Source: Paracoccaceae bacterium (GTDB lineage Bacteria; Pseudomonadota; Alphaproteobacteria; Rhodobacterales; Rhodobacteraceae). From it: 16,422 nucleotides of DNA. The translations under genes and the position numbers were made by a program. Position 1 is the first letter of the stretch. Every line of letters begins with the position of its first letter. Where the stretch lies: the NCBI GenBank assembly GCA_023260935.1, contig JALQTL010000213.1, positions 1-16,422 of the forward strand, in the 5' to 3' direction. The notes under the pieces were generated by a model that saw only the letters and a program-made list of their open reading frames with translations, had not been told where the DNA came from and ran no database searches. Positions 1 to 7,804 of this stretch are shown here, one piece after another.

Positions 1-74
1 CCTCGCCAACCCGGTCAGGTCCGGAAGGAAGCAGCCGTAACGAGCCCCGCTTGGGTCGTTGTCCAGCCTCTCAC
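1..74 (+). ncRNA. ffs: Signal recognition particle RNA (4.5S type), 5' end outside window
   Basis: The stretch at about 12-43 carries the hallmark SRP RNA apical domain: GGTCAGGTCCGGAAGGAAGC followed by AGCCGTAACGA. This is the Ffh-binding helix 8 with its GGAA tetraloop and internal symmetric loop. The 3' strand runs on through GGGTCGTTGTCCAGCCTC. The RNA joins Ffh to form the bacterial SRP, which targets nascent membrane proteins to FtsY and SecYEG. The 5' strand of the hairpin is missing because the window begins inside the gene. The 3' end is placed by analogy with other alphaproteobacterial small SRP RNAs and may be off by several bases. Confidence 0.93.
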
Positions 75-205
75 CTCTATTTCCGGTTATTGCGGCAGCA
101 ACACGGTCAGGCGGCATCTTGCCTTGGCAAGCATCGGGCGGGGACAGTTGCCCCGCTGCGCCCCAAGAGGTATCACCATGCCCATCCGCAGATCAGAGGC
201 ACATC

Positions 206-1729
206 ATGACATCCCCGCCGAAACCCGTTGTCCTGTGCATTCTTGACGGCTGGGGGATCGGCCCCACCCGCGATTACAACGCGCCCGCACTGGCCCGCAC
301 CCCCGCCTTCGACGCGCTGATGGCAAGCTGCCCCCATGCCACGCTGACCACCTTTGGCCCCGATGTCGGCCTTCCGCGCGGGCAGATGGGCAATTCCGAA
401 GTGGGTCACACCAACATCGGCGCGGGCCGGGTTGTGGCGATGGACCTGGGCGCCATCGATCTGGCGGTCGAGGATGGCAGCTTTGCCAGCAACCCCCAGC
501 TTGTGGAATTCATCGCACGGGTAAAGGCCGCGGGGGGCACCGCACATCTGATGGGCGTGATCTCGGACGGCGGGGTACATGGCCATATCTCGCATGTGCT
601 GGCGGCCTGCCGGGCGATTACGGCACAGGGTGTGCCGGTGGCCCTGCACGCCATAACGGATGGCCGCGATGTAGCGCCCTCTTCGGCCGCGGGCTTTGTG
701 GATCAGCTGACCGCCGCCCTGCCCGAAGGCGCGAAGGTGGCCTCTGTCATCGGGCGCTACTGGGCGATGGACCGCGATACACGGTGGGAAAGGGTTTCCC
801 GCGCCTATGCCGCGATGGTGCATGGCGAAGGCACGCCGGCTGAAACCGCGGCCGGTGCGGTGGCCACAAGCCACGCCGCCGGGATCACCGATGAATTCAT
901 CGACCCCTTCGTGATTGGCGGCTATGCCGGCGCGCGCGATGGCGACGGCTTCTTTTGCCTGAACTTCCGCGCCGATCGCGCGCGCGAAATCCTTTCGGCC
1001 ATCGCCGACCCGAAGTTCGACGCCTTTGACACCGGCTCGCGCCCGAAATGGTCGGCGCTTCTGGGGATGGTGGAATATTCCGATGCGCATGGCGCATGGT
1101 TCGCCACCGCCTTCCCCAAAAGGGTCATCGTCAATTGCCTTGGCGAATGGGTCGCCAAGCAGGGCAAGACCCAGTTCCGTCTGGCCGAGACCGAGAAATA
1201 CCCCCATGTGACCTTTTTTCTGAACGGCGGGCGCGAGGTGCCTTTCGACGGGGAAGACCGGTTCATGCCGAAGTCGCCCAAGGTGGCCACCTATGACCTG
1301 CAACCCGAAATGTCGGCGCCCGAGGTTTCCGACAAACTGGTCGAGGCGATCGAGGCTGGCTATGACCTGATCGTCGTCAACTTCGCCAATCCCGACATGG
1401 TGGGCCATACCGGCAAGCTGGATGCCGCCATCGCGGCCTGCGAGGCAGTGGATGCGGGCCTTGGCCGCGCTGTGGCTGCGCTGCAAAAGGCCGGCGGGGC
1501 GATGGTCGTCACCGCTGACCATGGCAATTGCGAACAGATGTGGGATCCGGTGACAAACGGCCCCCATACGGCCCATACGGTGAACCCGGTTCCTGTAATC
1601 GTCATGGGCGGCCCCGCTGGCAAGACAGTGCGTAGCGGCGGCCGGTTGGCGGACCTGGCGCCCACAGTGCTGGATCTGATGGGCTTGCCCTTGCCGCCGG
1701 AAATGACAGGCATCAGCCTTTTGCAATGA
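206..1729 (+). CDS. gpmI: 2,3-bisphosphoglycerate-independent phosphoglycerate mutase
   Basis: The protein of 507 residues matches the usual length of about 510 for this cytosolic enzyme. It interconverts 3- and 2-phosphoglycerate in glycolysis and gluconeogenesis using two Mn ions and a phosphoserine intermediate. Visible motifs are CILDGWG near the N-terminus (metal ligand Asp14), GNSEVGHTNIGAGR with the nucleophile Ser64, DGGVHGH (His125), DGRD at 152-155, GRYWAMDRDTRWER, NPDMVGHTG, and the late TADHGNCE and HTAHTVNPVPV metal sites. The frame stays open upstream to 59, but that extension would cover the SRP RNA 3' end. The ATG at 206 has AGAGG six bases upstream and starts directly before the conserved fold, so I chose it. 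The stop overlaps the next start (ATGA at 1726-1729), indicating translational coupling. Confidence 0.97.
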   Translation: MTSPPKPVVLCILDGWGIGPTRDYNAPALARTPAFDALMASCPHATLTTFGPDVGLPRGQMGNSEVGHTNIGAGRVVAMDLGAIDLAVEDGSFASNPQLVEFIARVKAAGGTAHLMGVISDGGVHGHISHVLAACRAITAQGVPVALHAITDGRDVAPSSAAGFVDQLTAALPEGAKVASVIGRYWAMDRDTRWERVSRAYAAMVHGEGTPAETAAGAVATSHAAGITDEFIDPFVIGGYAGARDGDGFFCLNFRADRAREILSAIADPKFDAFDTGSRPKWSALLGMVEYSDAHGAWFATAFPKRVIVNCLGEWVAKQGKTQFRLAETEKYPHVTFFLNGGREVPFDGEDRFMPKSPKVATYDLQPEMSAPEVSDKLVEAIEAGYDLIVVNFANPDMVGHTGKLDAAIAACEAVDAGLGRAVAALQKAGGAMVVTADHGNCEQMWDPVTNGPHTAHTVNPVPVIVMGGPAGKTVRSGGRLADLAPTVLDLMGLPLPPEMTGISLLQ

Positions 1730-2844
1730 TCCGCGCGCCCGCCTTTGCCCTGCTTTGTGCCCTGCTTGGCCTGCCTGCACAGGCAGCAGACAGCATCGCG
1801 GCCGAAGCAGCCCGGCAGGCTGGCGAATTGCAGGCGGCCATCGACGCGCTGGAACAGGCGCAAAGCTCACGCGACCGGGTGGCCGGCCTGACCGAAACGA
1901 TCCGCGCCTATGAAGACGGGCTTGCCACCCTGCGCGAAGCGCTGCGCCGCGCGCATCTGCGCGAAACCACCCTGACGCTTCAGTTTCAGGCAAAGCGCGA
2001 AGACATCTCACAGCTACTGGGGGTTCTGGGCCAGTTGGAAAGCCAGCCCGCCCCCTTGTTGCTGCTGCACCCCTCGGGGCCGCTTGGGACCGTGCGCACG
2101 GGGATGATGCTGTCTGACGTCACCCCGGCCCTTCAGGCCGAAGCCACAAGGCTTGGGCAGGAACTTCAGGAACTGCGCGATCTGCGCCAGGCGCAGGAAC
2201 AGGCCGCCATAACCCTGTCGGCGGGCCTTGCCACAGTGCAGAACGCCCGCACCGCCCTGTCACAGGCCATTTCCGACCGCACCGACCTGCCCCGCCGTCT
2301 GGTCGAGGATGCCGAAACCCTGCGGCAGTTGCAGCAGGGCGTCAGCACGCTGGAAGCCTTTGCCGCAGGGCTGGCACTGGACACGGGCGATGACCGCAGC
2401 TTTGAAGATGCCCGCGGCACGCTGCCACTGCCCGCGCTTGGCATTTTGCTGCGCCGCCCGATGGAGGCCGATGCCGCCGGCGTCAGACGGCCCGGTGTCA
2501 CGCTGGCCACGCGGCCCCGCGCGCTGGTCACATCGCCATGGCCTGCGACGATCCGCTACCTTGGCCCGCTGCTGAACTACGGAAATGTGATCGTGCTGGA
2601 GCCGGGAGGGGGCTATCTTCTGGTTCTGGGCGGGCTTGAGACGCTGTATGGCGAAGTGGGGGAAGTGCTGGCCGCCGGCGCGCCCATCGGCCTCATGGGC
2701 GGAGGAGAGCCTGCCTTGGCCGAGTTCTTGGCCGGCACGCAAGAAGGTAGTGGCGTGCAGGGCACGGAAACGCTTTATATGGAACTGAGGCAGGGCACCG
2801 AGCCCGTCGATCCGACGGAATGGTTCGCCGCGTTGAGGGAATAG
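1726..2844 (+). CDS. envC: EnvC-like murein hydrolase activator (degenerate LytM/M23 protein)
   Basis: This 372-residue protein has an N-terminal signal peptide (MIRAPAFALLCALLGLPAQA, cleavage near residue 20) and is expected in the periplasm. Residues from about 25 to 220 are rich in Glu, Gln, Ala, Leu and Arg with heptad character, consistent with coiled coils. A LytM-like beta domain covers the last 100 residues or so (ATIRYLGPLLNYGNVIVLE, LYGEVGEVLAAGAPIGLMGG, YMELRQGTEPVDPTEWF). The M23 zinc ligands are absent: the position of the usual HxH holds YMELRQ. This is the pattern of EnvC-type activators, which stimulate amidases instead of cutting peptidoglycan. It overlaps gpmI by ATGA, and gpmI-envC adjacency is also known in Escherichia coli. 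The role in cell-wall splitting at division is inferred from family and context. Confidence 0.88.
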   Translation: MIRAPAFALLCALLGLPAQAADSIAAEAARQAGELQAAIDALEQAQSSRDRVAGLTETIRAYEDGLATLREALRRAHLRETTLTLQFQAKREDISQLLGVLGQLESQPAPLLLLHPSGPLGTVRTGMMLSDVTPALQAEATRLGQELQELRDLRQAQEQAAITLSAGLATVQNARTALSQAISDRTDLPRRLVEDAETLRQLQQGVSTLEAFAAGLALDTGDDRSFEDARGTLPLPALGILLRRPMEADAAGVRRPGVTLATRPRALVTSPWPATIRYLGPLLNYGNVIVLEPGGGYLLVLGGLETLYGEVGEVLAAGAPIGLMGGGEPALAEFLAGTQEGSGVQGTETLYMELRQGTEPVDPTEWFAALRE

Positions 2845-2853
2845 GACGACGTG

Positions 2854-4200
2854 ATGAAGAAATTTGCGATTGCCGCTTTCGCCGGCACGGTGGCCGGGGC
2901 GCTGCTGACCACCCAGATCGCGGGGCCGCTGATTGCCCAGGAAGCCGCGCGCAATGCCAATGTCTATGAACAGCTTGATCTGTTTGGCGACATCTTCGAA
3001 CGTGTCCGCAGCCAGTATGTCGAGGAAGTGGACAGCCAGAAGCTGATCGAAGCGGCCATCAACGGCATGCTGACATCGCTTGATCCCCATTCCAACTATA
3101 TGGGCGCCAAGGATTTCGATGACATGCGGGTGCAAACCCGCGGCGAATTCGGCGGCCTTGGAATCGAGGTCACGCAGGAAGACGGTTTCGTCAAGGTCGT
3201 CTCGCCCATGGATGACACCCCGGCCGATCTGGCGGGGATCGAGGCGGGTGACTTCATCACCCATGTGAACGGCGAATCCGTCCTGGGGCTGCTGCTGGAT
3301 CAGGCCGTGGAAAAGATGCGCGGCCCGGTCGGCAGCGAAATCATCATCACCGTCGTGCGCGAAGGCGTGCCCGATCCCTTTGACGTGTCGATCATCCGTG
3401 ACACGATCAAGCTGACGGCCGTACGCAGCCGCACCGTTGGCAAGACCGTGGTGCTGCGCATTACGACCTTCAACGACCAGACTTTCCCGGGCCTTCAGGA
3501 AGGGCTGAAAAAGGAAGTCGATGCCTTGGGCGGTATCGACAATGTCGACGGTTTCGTGATCGACCTGCGCAACAACCCCGGCGGCCTCTTGACCCAGGCG
3601 ATCAAGGTATCGGACGCTTTCCTTGACAAGGGAGAGATCGTCTCGACCCGGGGCCGCGATGCGCAGGACAGCGAAAGGTTCAATGCAGAACCCGGCGACA
3701 TGGCTAACGGAAAGCCGATCGTGGTGCTGATCAACGGCGGATCTGCCTCGGCGTCGGAAATCGTCTCGGGTGCGCTGCAAGACCACCGCCGCGCCATTGT
3801 CGTGGGCACCAAATCCTTCGGCAAAGGGTCGGTCCAGACCGTCATCCCGCTGCGCGGCGATGGGGCGATGCGGCTGACCACGGCGCGCTATTACACCCCG
3901 TCGGGCCGGTCGATCCAGGCGCTTGGGGTGATGCCCGATATCGTCGTGAACCAACCGCGCCGCGACCCGAACGCGGACGCCAAGCCCGAGGAACCCACCA
4001 GCGCCGCCCGTCGCCAGACATCCGAAGCCGATCTGCGCGGCATCCTGTCGAATGACTCGATGACCGAAGACGAACGCAAGCTGCTGGAGGAAGAGCGCGC
4101 CCGCACCGAAGAGACGGCAAAGCTGCGCGAAGAAGACTATCAGCTTGCCTATGCGGTCGATATCATTCGCGGCCTGGCCGTGGTGGCCGAAAAACCCTGA
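2854..4200 (+). CDS. ctpA: Carboxy-terminal processing protease, S41 family
   Basis: The protein has 448 residues from the ATG. A GTG codon at 2851 directly before it is an alternative start, but AGGA at 2843-2846 is spaced better for the ATG (seven bases). A signal peptide (residues 1 to about 28, hydrophobic, ending near LIAQ) sends it to the periplasm. A PDZ domain spans about residues 88-170 (GEFGGLGIEV, LAGIEAGDFITHVNGE). The S41 domain follows with FVIDLRNNPGGLL and GGSASASEIVSGALQD. The predicted nucleophile is Ser299 and the general-base lysine is Lys324 in SFGKGSVQT, by analogy with the Tsp Ser-Lys dyad. The C-terminal 80 residues are charged and helical. The gene follows envC by nine bases, so co-transcription is likely. 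Such proteases trim or degrade periplasmic proteins including cell-wall hydrolases, which fits the EnvC neighbour. Confidence 0.95.
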   Translation: MKKFAIAAFAGTVAGALLTTQIAGPLIAQEAARNANVYEQLDLFGDIFERVRSQYVEEVDSQKLIEAAINGMLTSLDPHSNYMGAKDFDDMRVQTRGEFGGLGIEVTQEDGFVKVVSPMDDTPADLAGIEAGDFITHVNGESVLGLLLDQAVEKMRGPVGSEIIITVVREGVPDPFDVSIIRDTIKLTAVRSRTVGKTVVLRITTFNDQTFPGLQEGLKKEVDALGGIDNVDGFVIDLRNNPGGLLTQAIKVSDAFLDKGEIVSTRGRDAQDSERFNAEPGDMANGKPIVVLINGGSASASEIVSGALQDHRRAIVVGTKSFGKGSVQTVIPLRGDGAMRLTTARYYTPSGRSIQALGVMPDIVVNQPRRDPNADAKPEEPTSAARRQTSEADLRGILSNDSMTEDERKLLEEERARTEETAKLREEDYQLAYAVDIIRGLAVVAEKP

Positions 4201-4208
4201 TCCCAGAA

Positions 4209-4234
4209 GGCCGGGCCGCACCATCGGCCCGGCC
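4209..4234 (+). terminator. Perfect 10-bp hairpin between ctpA and rppH
   Basis: GGCCGGGCCG and CGGCCCGGCC form a perfect 10-bp, all-GC stem around the loop CACCAT. It begins nine bases after the ctpA stop. No U-run follows (CCCGCAAG instead), so it may be a partial or Rho-assisted terminator, an mRNA 3'-end stabiliser, or a hairpin that lowers expression of rppH relative to the upstream operon. The stem itself is certain; the function is inferred. Confidence 0.55.
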
Positions 4235-4259
4235 CCCGCAAGACGGCGGCTGACGCTTC

Positions 4260-4748
4260 ATGACATCCCTTGACCCTGCTTCCCTGCCCTACCGGCCCTG
4301 TGTCGGCGTGGTTCTGATCAACACCGCCGGTCAGATCTGGGCCGGCCAGCGGATCGACAGCCCCGCCCCGGCATGGCAAATGCCGCAAGGCGGAATAGAC
4401 GAAGGCGAAAAACCGCGCGAGGCGGCCTATCGCGAGCTTTGGGAAGAAACCGGCGTCACCCGCGATCTGGTGGAATTCATCGGCAATACCCATGGCTGGG
4501 TCACCTATGACTTGCCGCCCGACCTTCTGGGAAAGGTCTGGAAGGGCAAGTATCGGGGGCAAAAGCAGAAATGGTTTCTGTTCCGCTATCTGGGTAGCGA
4601 TGAACAGATCAGCATCGACCGCGAGCACCCGGAATTCGCGCGCTGGAAATGGGTGGGCGCGCAAGAGATGGTCGAAGCCATCGTGCCCTTCAAGAAAGCC
4701 GTTTATGAAGAGGTTGTCCGGTCTTTCCGCGCCTATCTGGCCGACTGA
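4260..4748 (+). CDS. rppH: RNA pyrophosphohydrolase (Nudix family)
   Basis: The 162-residue protein is typical in length for alphaproteobacterial RppH. The Nudix box is exact: from Gly44 to Val66 it fits Gx5Ex7REUxEExGU, with the metal-binding REL-WEE core at 58-63. The stretches before and after it (PYRPCVGVVLIN, WQMPQGGIDEGE, GQKQKWFLFR, EFARWKWV) follow the RppH/NudH pattern. The enzyme removes pyrophosphate from the 5' triphosphate end of RNA and so opens transcripts to RNase E-type decay; older annotations call it dinucleoside polyphosphate hydrolase. The ATG at 4260 has no clear Shine-Dalgarno sequence. The gene lies 59 bases after ctpA across a strong hairpin and converges on moaE, with 30 bases between the stops. 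Confidence 0.95.
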   Translation: MTSLDPASLPYRPCVGVVLINTAGQIWAGQRIDSPAPAWQMPQGGIDEGEKPREAAYRELWEETGVTRDLVEFIGNTHGWVTYDLPPDLLGKVWKGKYRGQKQKWFLFRYLGSDEQISIDREHPEFARWKWVGAQEMVEAIVPFKKAVYEEVVRSFRAYLAD

Positions 4749-4778
4749 TCCTGTCACCACCGCCGCCAGAGGCGCGGA

Positions 4779-5219
4779 TCACCAGCGCTTCAGCGCCTCT
4801 TCATCTTCATCGCGTGCGGCAACCCAGGATGGGCCATCCGCCCCGATCTCTTTCTTCCAGAACGGCGCGCGGGATTTCAGGTAATCCATCAGGAACTCGG
4901 CCGCTGCAAAGGCATCGGCCCGGTGTGCCGCGGCGGTGGCCACCATCATGATCGGCTCGCGGGCCAGCAACCGGCCGAAGCGGTGGATCACCAGCGCATC
5001 GGTCAAGGCCCAGCGATCCCGGGCCTGATCCATGATCTTCCCGATGGCGCGTTCGGTCATGCCCGGATAATGCTCGATCTCCATGGCCGAAAGGGCGCCA
5101 CCATTGTCGCGCACCAGACCGGTAAAGGTGACAACCGCCCCGGCACCCCGAAGCCCGGCGGCAAAATCATTCGCCTCGGCACCCAGATCGAAGGGTGCCG
5201 CCTGCACCACGAGCCGCAT
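4779..5219 (-). CDS. moaE: Molybdopterin synthase catalytic (large) subunit MoaE
   Basis: The 146-residue protein has the MoaE signature: TFTGLVRD near residue 35, MEIEHYPGMTE at 46-56, VIHRFGRLL, AAHRADAFAAAEFLMDYLK and APFWKKE. Residues matching the Escherichia coli active site are Arg37, His99-Arg100, Lys115 and Lys122; the seven-residue spacing of the two lysines is conserved. MoaE transfers two sulfurs from thiocarboxylated MoaD to precursor Z, making molybdopterin for the molybdenum cofactor. The start lies four bases after the moaD stop, so the two subunits of the heterotetramer are made from one message. It is the last gene of the minus-strand run and converges on rppH. Confidence 0.96.
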   Translation of the reverse strand: MRLVVQAAPFDLGAEANDFAAGLRGAGAVVTFTGLVRDNGGALSAMEIEHYPGMTERAIGKIMDQARDRWALTDALVIHRFGRLLAREPIMMVATAAAHRADAFAAAEFLMDYLKSRAPFWKKEIGADGPSWVAARDEDEEALKRW

Positions 5220-5223
5220 CCCC

Positions 5224-5472
5224 TCAGCCCCCCGTCATGGGCGGGAAGAAGGCCACTTCGCGCACCCCGGCCAGCGGGGCATCAAAGGACGAAAGTTCTT
5301 GATCCAGCGCCACGCGCAGGCTTTCCAGATCGGCAAAGGCCAACTCGTAGCGCTCTTCCCGTGCCGTCAGTTCTGCGATCAGATCACGCACGGTTGGAGC
5401 CGAGGTTTCGATCCTTTCGCGCGGCAGGCCGATCCTTTCGCGCACCCAGGCGAAATAGAGCACATCGATCAT
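5224..5472 (-). CDS. moaD: Molybdopterin synthase sulfur-carrier (small) subunit MoaD
   Basis: This 82-residue ubiquitin-fold protein starts MIDVLYFAWVRERIG and ends in the diagnostic FPPMTGG, with a terminal Gly-Gly that is adenylated and then thiocarboxylated. The same frame stays open for about 500 bases upstream inside pgsA, but the ATG at 5472 is the family start. It also makes an ATGA overlap with the pgsA stop. The order pgsA-moaD-moaE with overlaps or tiny gaps implies one polycistronic unit. MoaD is the sulfur donor that docks its C-terminal tail into the MoaE active site. Confidence 0.95.
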   Translation of the reverse strand: MIDVLYFAWVRERIGLPRERIETSAPTVRDLIAELTAREERYELAFADLESLRVALDQELSSFDAPLAGVREVAFFPPMTGG

Positions 5473-6137
5473 GCCTTTTCGTCCTTCAGGTAGGGCAGGG
5501 ACTTGATGAAATAGTCCCAGCCGGTGAACAGGGTCAGAATGGCCGCCACCCAGATCAGCGCCAGACCGAGGATCGTGGCATAGGAAGAACAGCCCCGCGC
5601 GCCGCAGGATTTGATCGGGTCGGCCAACCCTTGCGTCACGAGCTCGGCATATTGATCCACCGAAAGCCCCCGGCGCGCGATGCCTTCCAGATGTTCCAGC
5701 CCGGTGCCCAGAAACAGGGTGGCAATCGCCACCATCTGCGCGGTGGTCTTCCACTTGGCCAGCTTCGTCACCTTCAAAAGCCCGGCCCGCGCCCCCAGAA
5801 ATTCTCGCAGGCCGGAAACGAAAACCTCGCGGAACAGGATCACCGTGACCGGCAGGATCAGCCAAGGATTCATGCCGGAATAGCCGGTGATGATGACCAG
5901 TGCGATCACCACCATCGCCTTGTCGGCAATCGGGTCCAGCATTGCGCCGAATTTCGATTCCTGATGCCATGCCCGGGCCAGATAGCCGTCAAACCAGTCG
6001 GTCACGGCCGCCACCACAAACAGCGTCAGGGCAAACCAGTCGGCCCAGGGACGATGAAAATAGAGGAACATGATCGCCACACCGGGGGCAGCGATCAGGC
6101 GCATTACCGTCAGGATATTCGGCAGCGTCCATGTCAT
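5469..6137 (-). CDS. pgsA: CDP-diacylglycerol--glycerol-3-phosphate 3-phosphatidyltransferase
   Basis: This 222-residue inner-membrane enzyme commits CDP-diacylglycerol to phosphatidylglycerol by attaching glycerol-3-phosphate. The CDP-alcohol phosphatidyltransferase motif is complete: Asp47, Asp50-Gly51, Ala54-Arg55, Gly64, Asp68 and Asp72 (TDWFDGYLAR...GAMLDPIAD). The N-terminus MTWTLPNILTVMRLIAAPGV is typical of PgsA, and several hydrophobic segments follow. A segment before the last membrane span contains SCGARGC, with two cysteines not required by the family. The gene sits 46 bases downstream of rluA on the same strand and overlaps moaD by ATGA. The linkage of a phospholipid gene to molybdopterin synthase genes is a recurrent alphaproteobacterial arrangement to my knowledge, so it need not mean a shared function. 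Confidence 0.95.
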   Translation of the reverse strand: MTWTLPNILTVMRLIAAPGVAIMFLYFHRPWADWFALTLFVVAAVTDWFDGYLARAWHQESKFGAMLDPIADKAMVVIALVIITGYSGMNPWLILPVTVILFREVFVSGLREFLGARAGLLKVTKLAKWKTTAQMVAIATLFLGTGLEHLEGIARRGLSVDQYAELVTQGLADPIKSCGARGCSSYATILGLALIWVAAILTLFTGWDYFIKSLPYLKDEKA

Positions 6138-6183
6138 GCTGACTGCTTAGCCTATTCTGGCAGGTGGGGGAAAGCGGATTTGA

Positions 6184-6849
6184 TCAGAATGGAACAGGCG
6201 CCGCGAAGCTGGTCCACGCCCCGGTTTCAGGGTGGTGAAAAGACAGGGTTTCTGCATGCAGCATCAGGCGCGGATAGGCCCGCGCCGCCCCCGTGGCATA
6301 GATCGGGTCGCCCAGTATCGGATGGCCCAGTTCCAGCATGTGAACCCGCAACTGATGGCTGCGCCCGGTCAGGGGCGAAAGCCGCATCCGGGTTTCGCCC
6401 TCCTCGCGGCCGATGACCTGCCAATCCGTCACTGCCGGGCGGCCGTGGTCATGACTGACCATCTGGCGCGGGCGGTTCGGCCAATCGGCAGCCAGCGGCA
6501 GATCGATCCGCCCGCTGTCACCCTCCACCCGGCCAGCCACCCGGGCGATATAGGTTTTCTTCGCGCGGCGCTGCTCGAATTCCTGCCCAAGAAACCCCTG
6601 GGCCGCCTTTGTGCGGGCAAAGACCATCACGCCCGAGGTATCGCAATCCAGCCGATGCACCAGCAGAGCATCCCAGCGTTCGGCCTGAAGCCGCGCCATC
6701 AGGCAATCCTGCCGCCCTTCCAGCTTCCCCGGCACGGACAAAAGCCCTGCGGGCTTGTCCACCACGATCAGATGCCGGTCTTCGTACAGGATCGAAAGCG
6801 GCACATCCGGTGGATCATAGACGAAATCGGGGATCTCGCGGCCGGTCAT
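6184..6849 (-). CDS. rluA: Dual-specificity 23S rRNA / tRNA pseudouridine synthase RluA
   Basis: The 221-residue protein is close in length and sequence to Escherichia coli RluA, which isomerises U746 of 23S rRNA and U32 of several tRNAs. Visible matches include ILYEDRHLIVVDKPAGLLSV, the catalytic HRLD motif (Asp68) in VHRLDCDTSGV, KKTYIARV, ADWPNRPRQ, LTGRSHQLRVHMLELGHPIL and RLMLHAETL. It lacks an N-terminal S4 domain, as expected for RluA as opposed to RluC or RluD. The frame is open further upstream, but the ATG at 6849 overlaps the stop of the methyltransferase gene by ATGA and precedes the conserved domain, so it is preferred. Confidence 0.94.
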   Translation of the reverse strand: MTGREIPDFVYDPPDVPLSILYEDRHLIVVDKPAGLLSVPGKLEGRQDCLMARLQAERWDALLVHRLDCDTSGVMVFARTKAAQGFLGQEFEQRRAKKTYIARVAGRVEGDSGRIDLPLAADWPNRPRQMVSHDHGRPAVTDWQVIGREEGETRMRLSPLTGRSHQLRVHMLELGHPILGDPIYATGAARAYPRLMLHAETLSFHHPETGAWTSFAAPVPF

Positions 6850-7742
6850 GCGATCTCGTGGCCGGCTTCGCGCAGACGCGCGGCCAGATGGCGGATATGG
6901 GCCGGCCCCACCTCGCAGCAGCCGCCCACGATCGTGGCACCCCGCTGCACCCAATCCAGCGCGAAATCGGCGTATTTCTCTGGCGTCAGGTCATGGCGGT
7001 GGGTCAGTTCCTTCACCGTGGGCGCATCTTTCAGGAAATTGCCTGAGATGTGGGTGAACCCGTTGGCATAGGCGCCAAAGGGCAGGCCCAGCGTGGCAAG
7101 CCCGGCCAGCGCATCCCCCATCGCCTCGGGCACCGAACAATTGGCCAACACCGCCGCCACCGGATAGGCGGACACAAGGCGGGCCAGATCCGTCACCGGT
7201 TCACCCGACCGCAGGCGCGACCCATCATGGTCATCCACCGTCACCGACAGCCAGACCGGCTTGCCGCTTTCGGCAGCCCCTTTCACCGCCCCTTCGCACA
7301 TCTCGACGCTGGCCAGCGTTTCGCACAGGATCATATCAACATGCGGGCCCAGAATTCGGGCAATCTCGGCGTATTTTGGCGAAGCCTCGGCCACCGGCAG
7401 GGTGACTTCGGGCCGGTAGGTGGCAATCAGCGGGCCCATGGAACCCGCAATCCGCCCCGATCCATGTGCGCCGCGCGCCTCATGCGCTTCGGCCAATGCG
7501 CGCAGGTGCAGGGCGTGGAACAGATGGTCCAGCCCAAAGCGTTCCAGCCGATCATGGTGGATGGCATAGGTATTGGTGGTGGCAACGGTTGCGCCGGCGT
7601 CGAAATAATCCGCATGGATGGCGCGCACCATGCCGGGGTGGTCGATCATCACCCGCGTGGCCCAAAGCGGCGTCGGGTCATCGCCCGAGCGCGCCACCAG
7701 TTCCTGCCCCATTCCGCCATCCAGAAGCGTGATCTTCGCCAT
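6846..7742 (-). CDS. Homocysteine S-methyltransferase family protein
   Basis: The 298-residue protein belongs to the Hcy-binding (Pfam S-methyl_trans) family. It opens with ITLLDGGMGQELV, the first barrel strand, followed by ATVATTNTYA and ILCETLASVEMCE. The zinc ligands are visible: Cys202 in LANCSVPEAM and the Cys275-Cys276 pair in IVGGCCEVGP. It is expected to move a methyl group to homocysteine (or another thiol) in the cytoplasm. The donor, whether S-methylmethionine, betaine or SAM, cannot be told from the sequence, so I give no symbol. AGGGA precedes the ATG at a suitable distance. The stop overlaps rluA by ATGA. The neighbours upstream are methionine sulfoxide reductase and a gamma-glutamyltransferase, which hints at sulfur-amino-acid salvage. 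Confidence 0.9.
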   Translation of the reverse strand: MAKITLLDGGMGQELVARSGDDPTPLWATRVMIDHPGMVRAIHADYFDAGATVATTNTYAIHHDRLERFGLDHLFHALHLRALAEAHEARGAHGSGRIAGSMGPLIATYRPEVTLPVAEASPKYAEIARILGPHVDMILCETLASVEMCEGAVKGAAESGKPVWLSVTVDDHDGSRLRSGEPVTDLARLVSAYPVAAVLANCSVPEAMGDALAGLATLGLPFGAYANGFTHISGNFLKDAPTVKELTHRHDLTPEKYADFALDWVQRGATIVGGCCEVGPAHIRHLAARLREAGHEIA

Positions 7743-7804
7743 TGGTCGTTCCCTTTCTTTCGGGCACCATCTGCGGCTTGCCCGGGAAGTTCAAGGCTGG
7801 CGCG

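Noticed and set aside
138..156. GCGGGG/CCCCGC hairpin as SRP RNA terminator
   Set aside because: Only six pairs, more than 60 bases after the RNA end and with no T-run; too weak to annotate.
59..205. N-terminal extension of gpmI
   Set aside because: The extra 49 residues overlap the SRP RNA 3' end, are unlike the family, and a good ribosome-binding site precedes the ATG at 206.
173..2011. Long minus-strand open frame of 612 codons opposite gpmI
   Set aside because: It is the antisense shadow of gpmI and the envC start in GC-rich DNA; the peptide is Arg/His/Gly-rich with no recognisable domain.
2260..4224. Minus-strand open frame of 654 codons opposite envC and ctpA
   Set aside because: Antisense shadow; low-complexity His/Arg/Gly-rich translation, while the plus strand encodes clear EnvC and CtpA motifs.
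4923..6416. Plus-strand open frame of 497 codons
   Set aside because: It lies opposite moaE, moaD, pgsA and part of rluA, which all have strong family motifs; the translation is Pro/Arg/His-rich.
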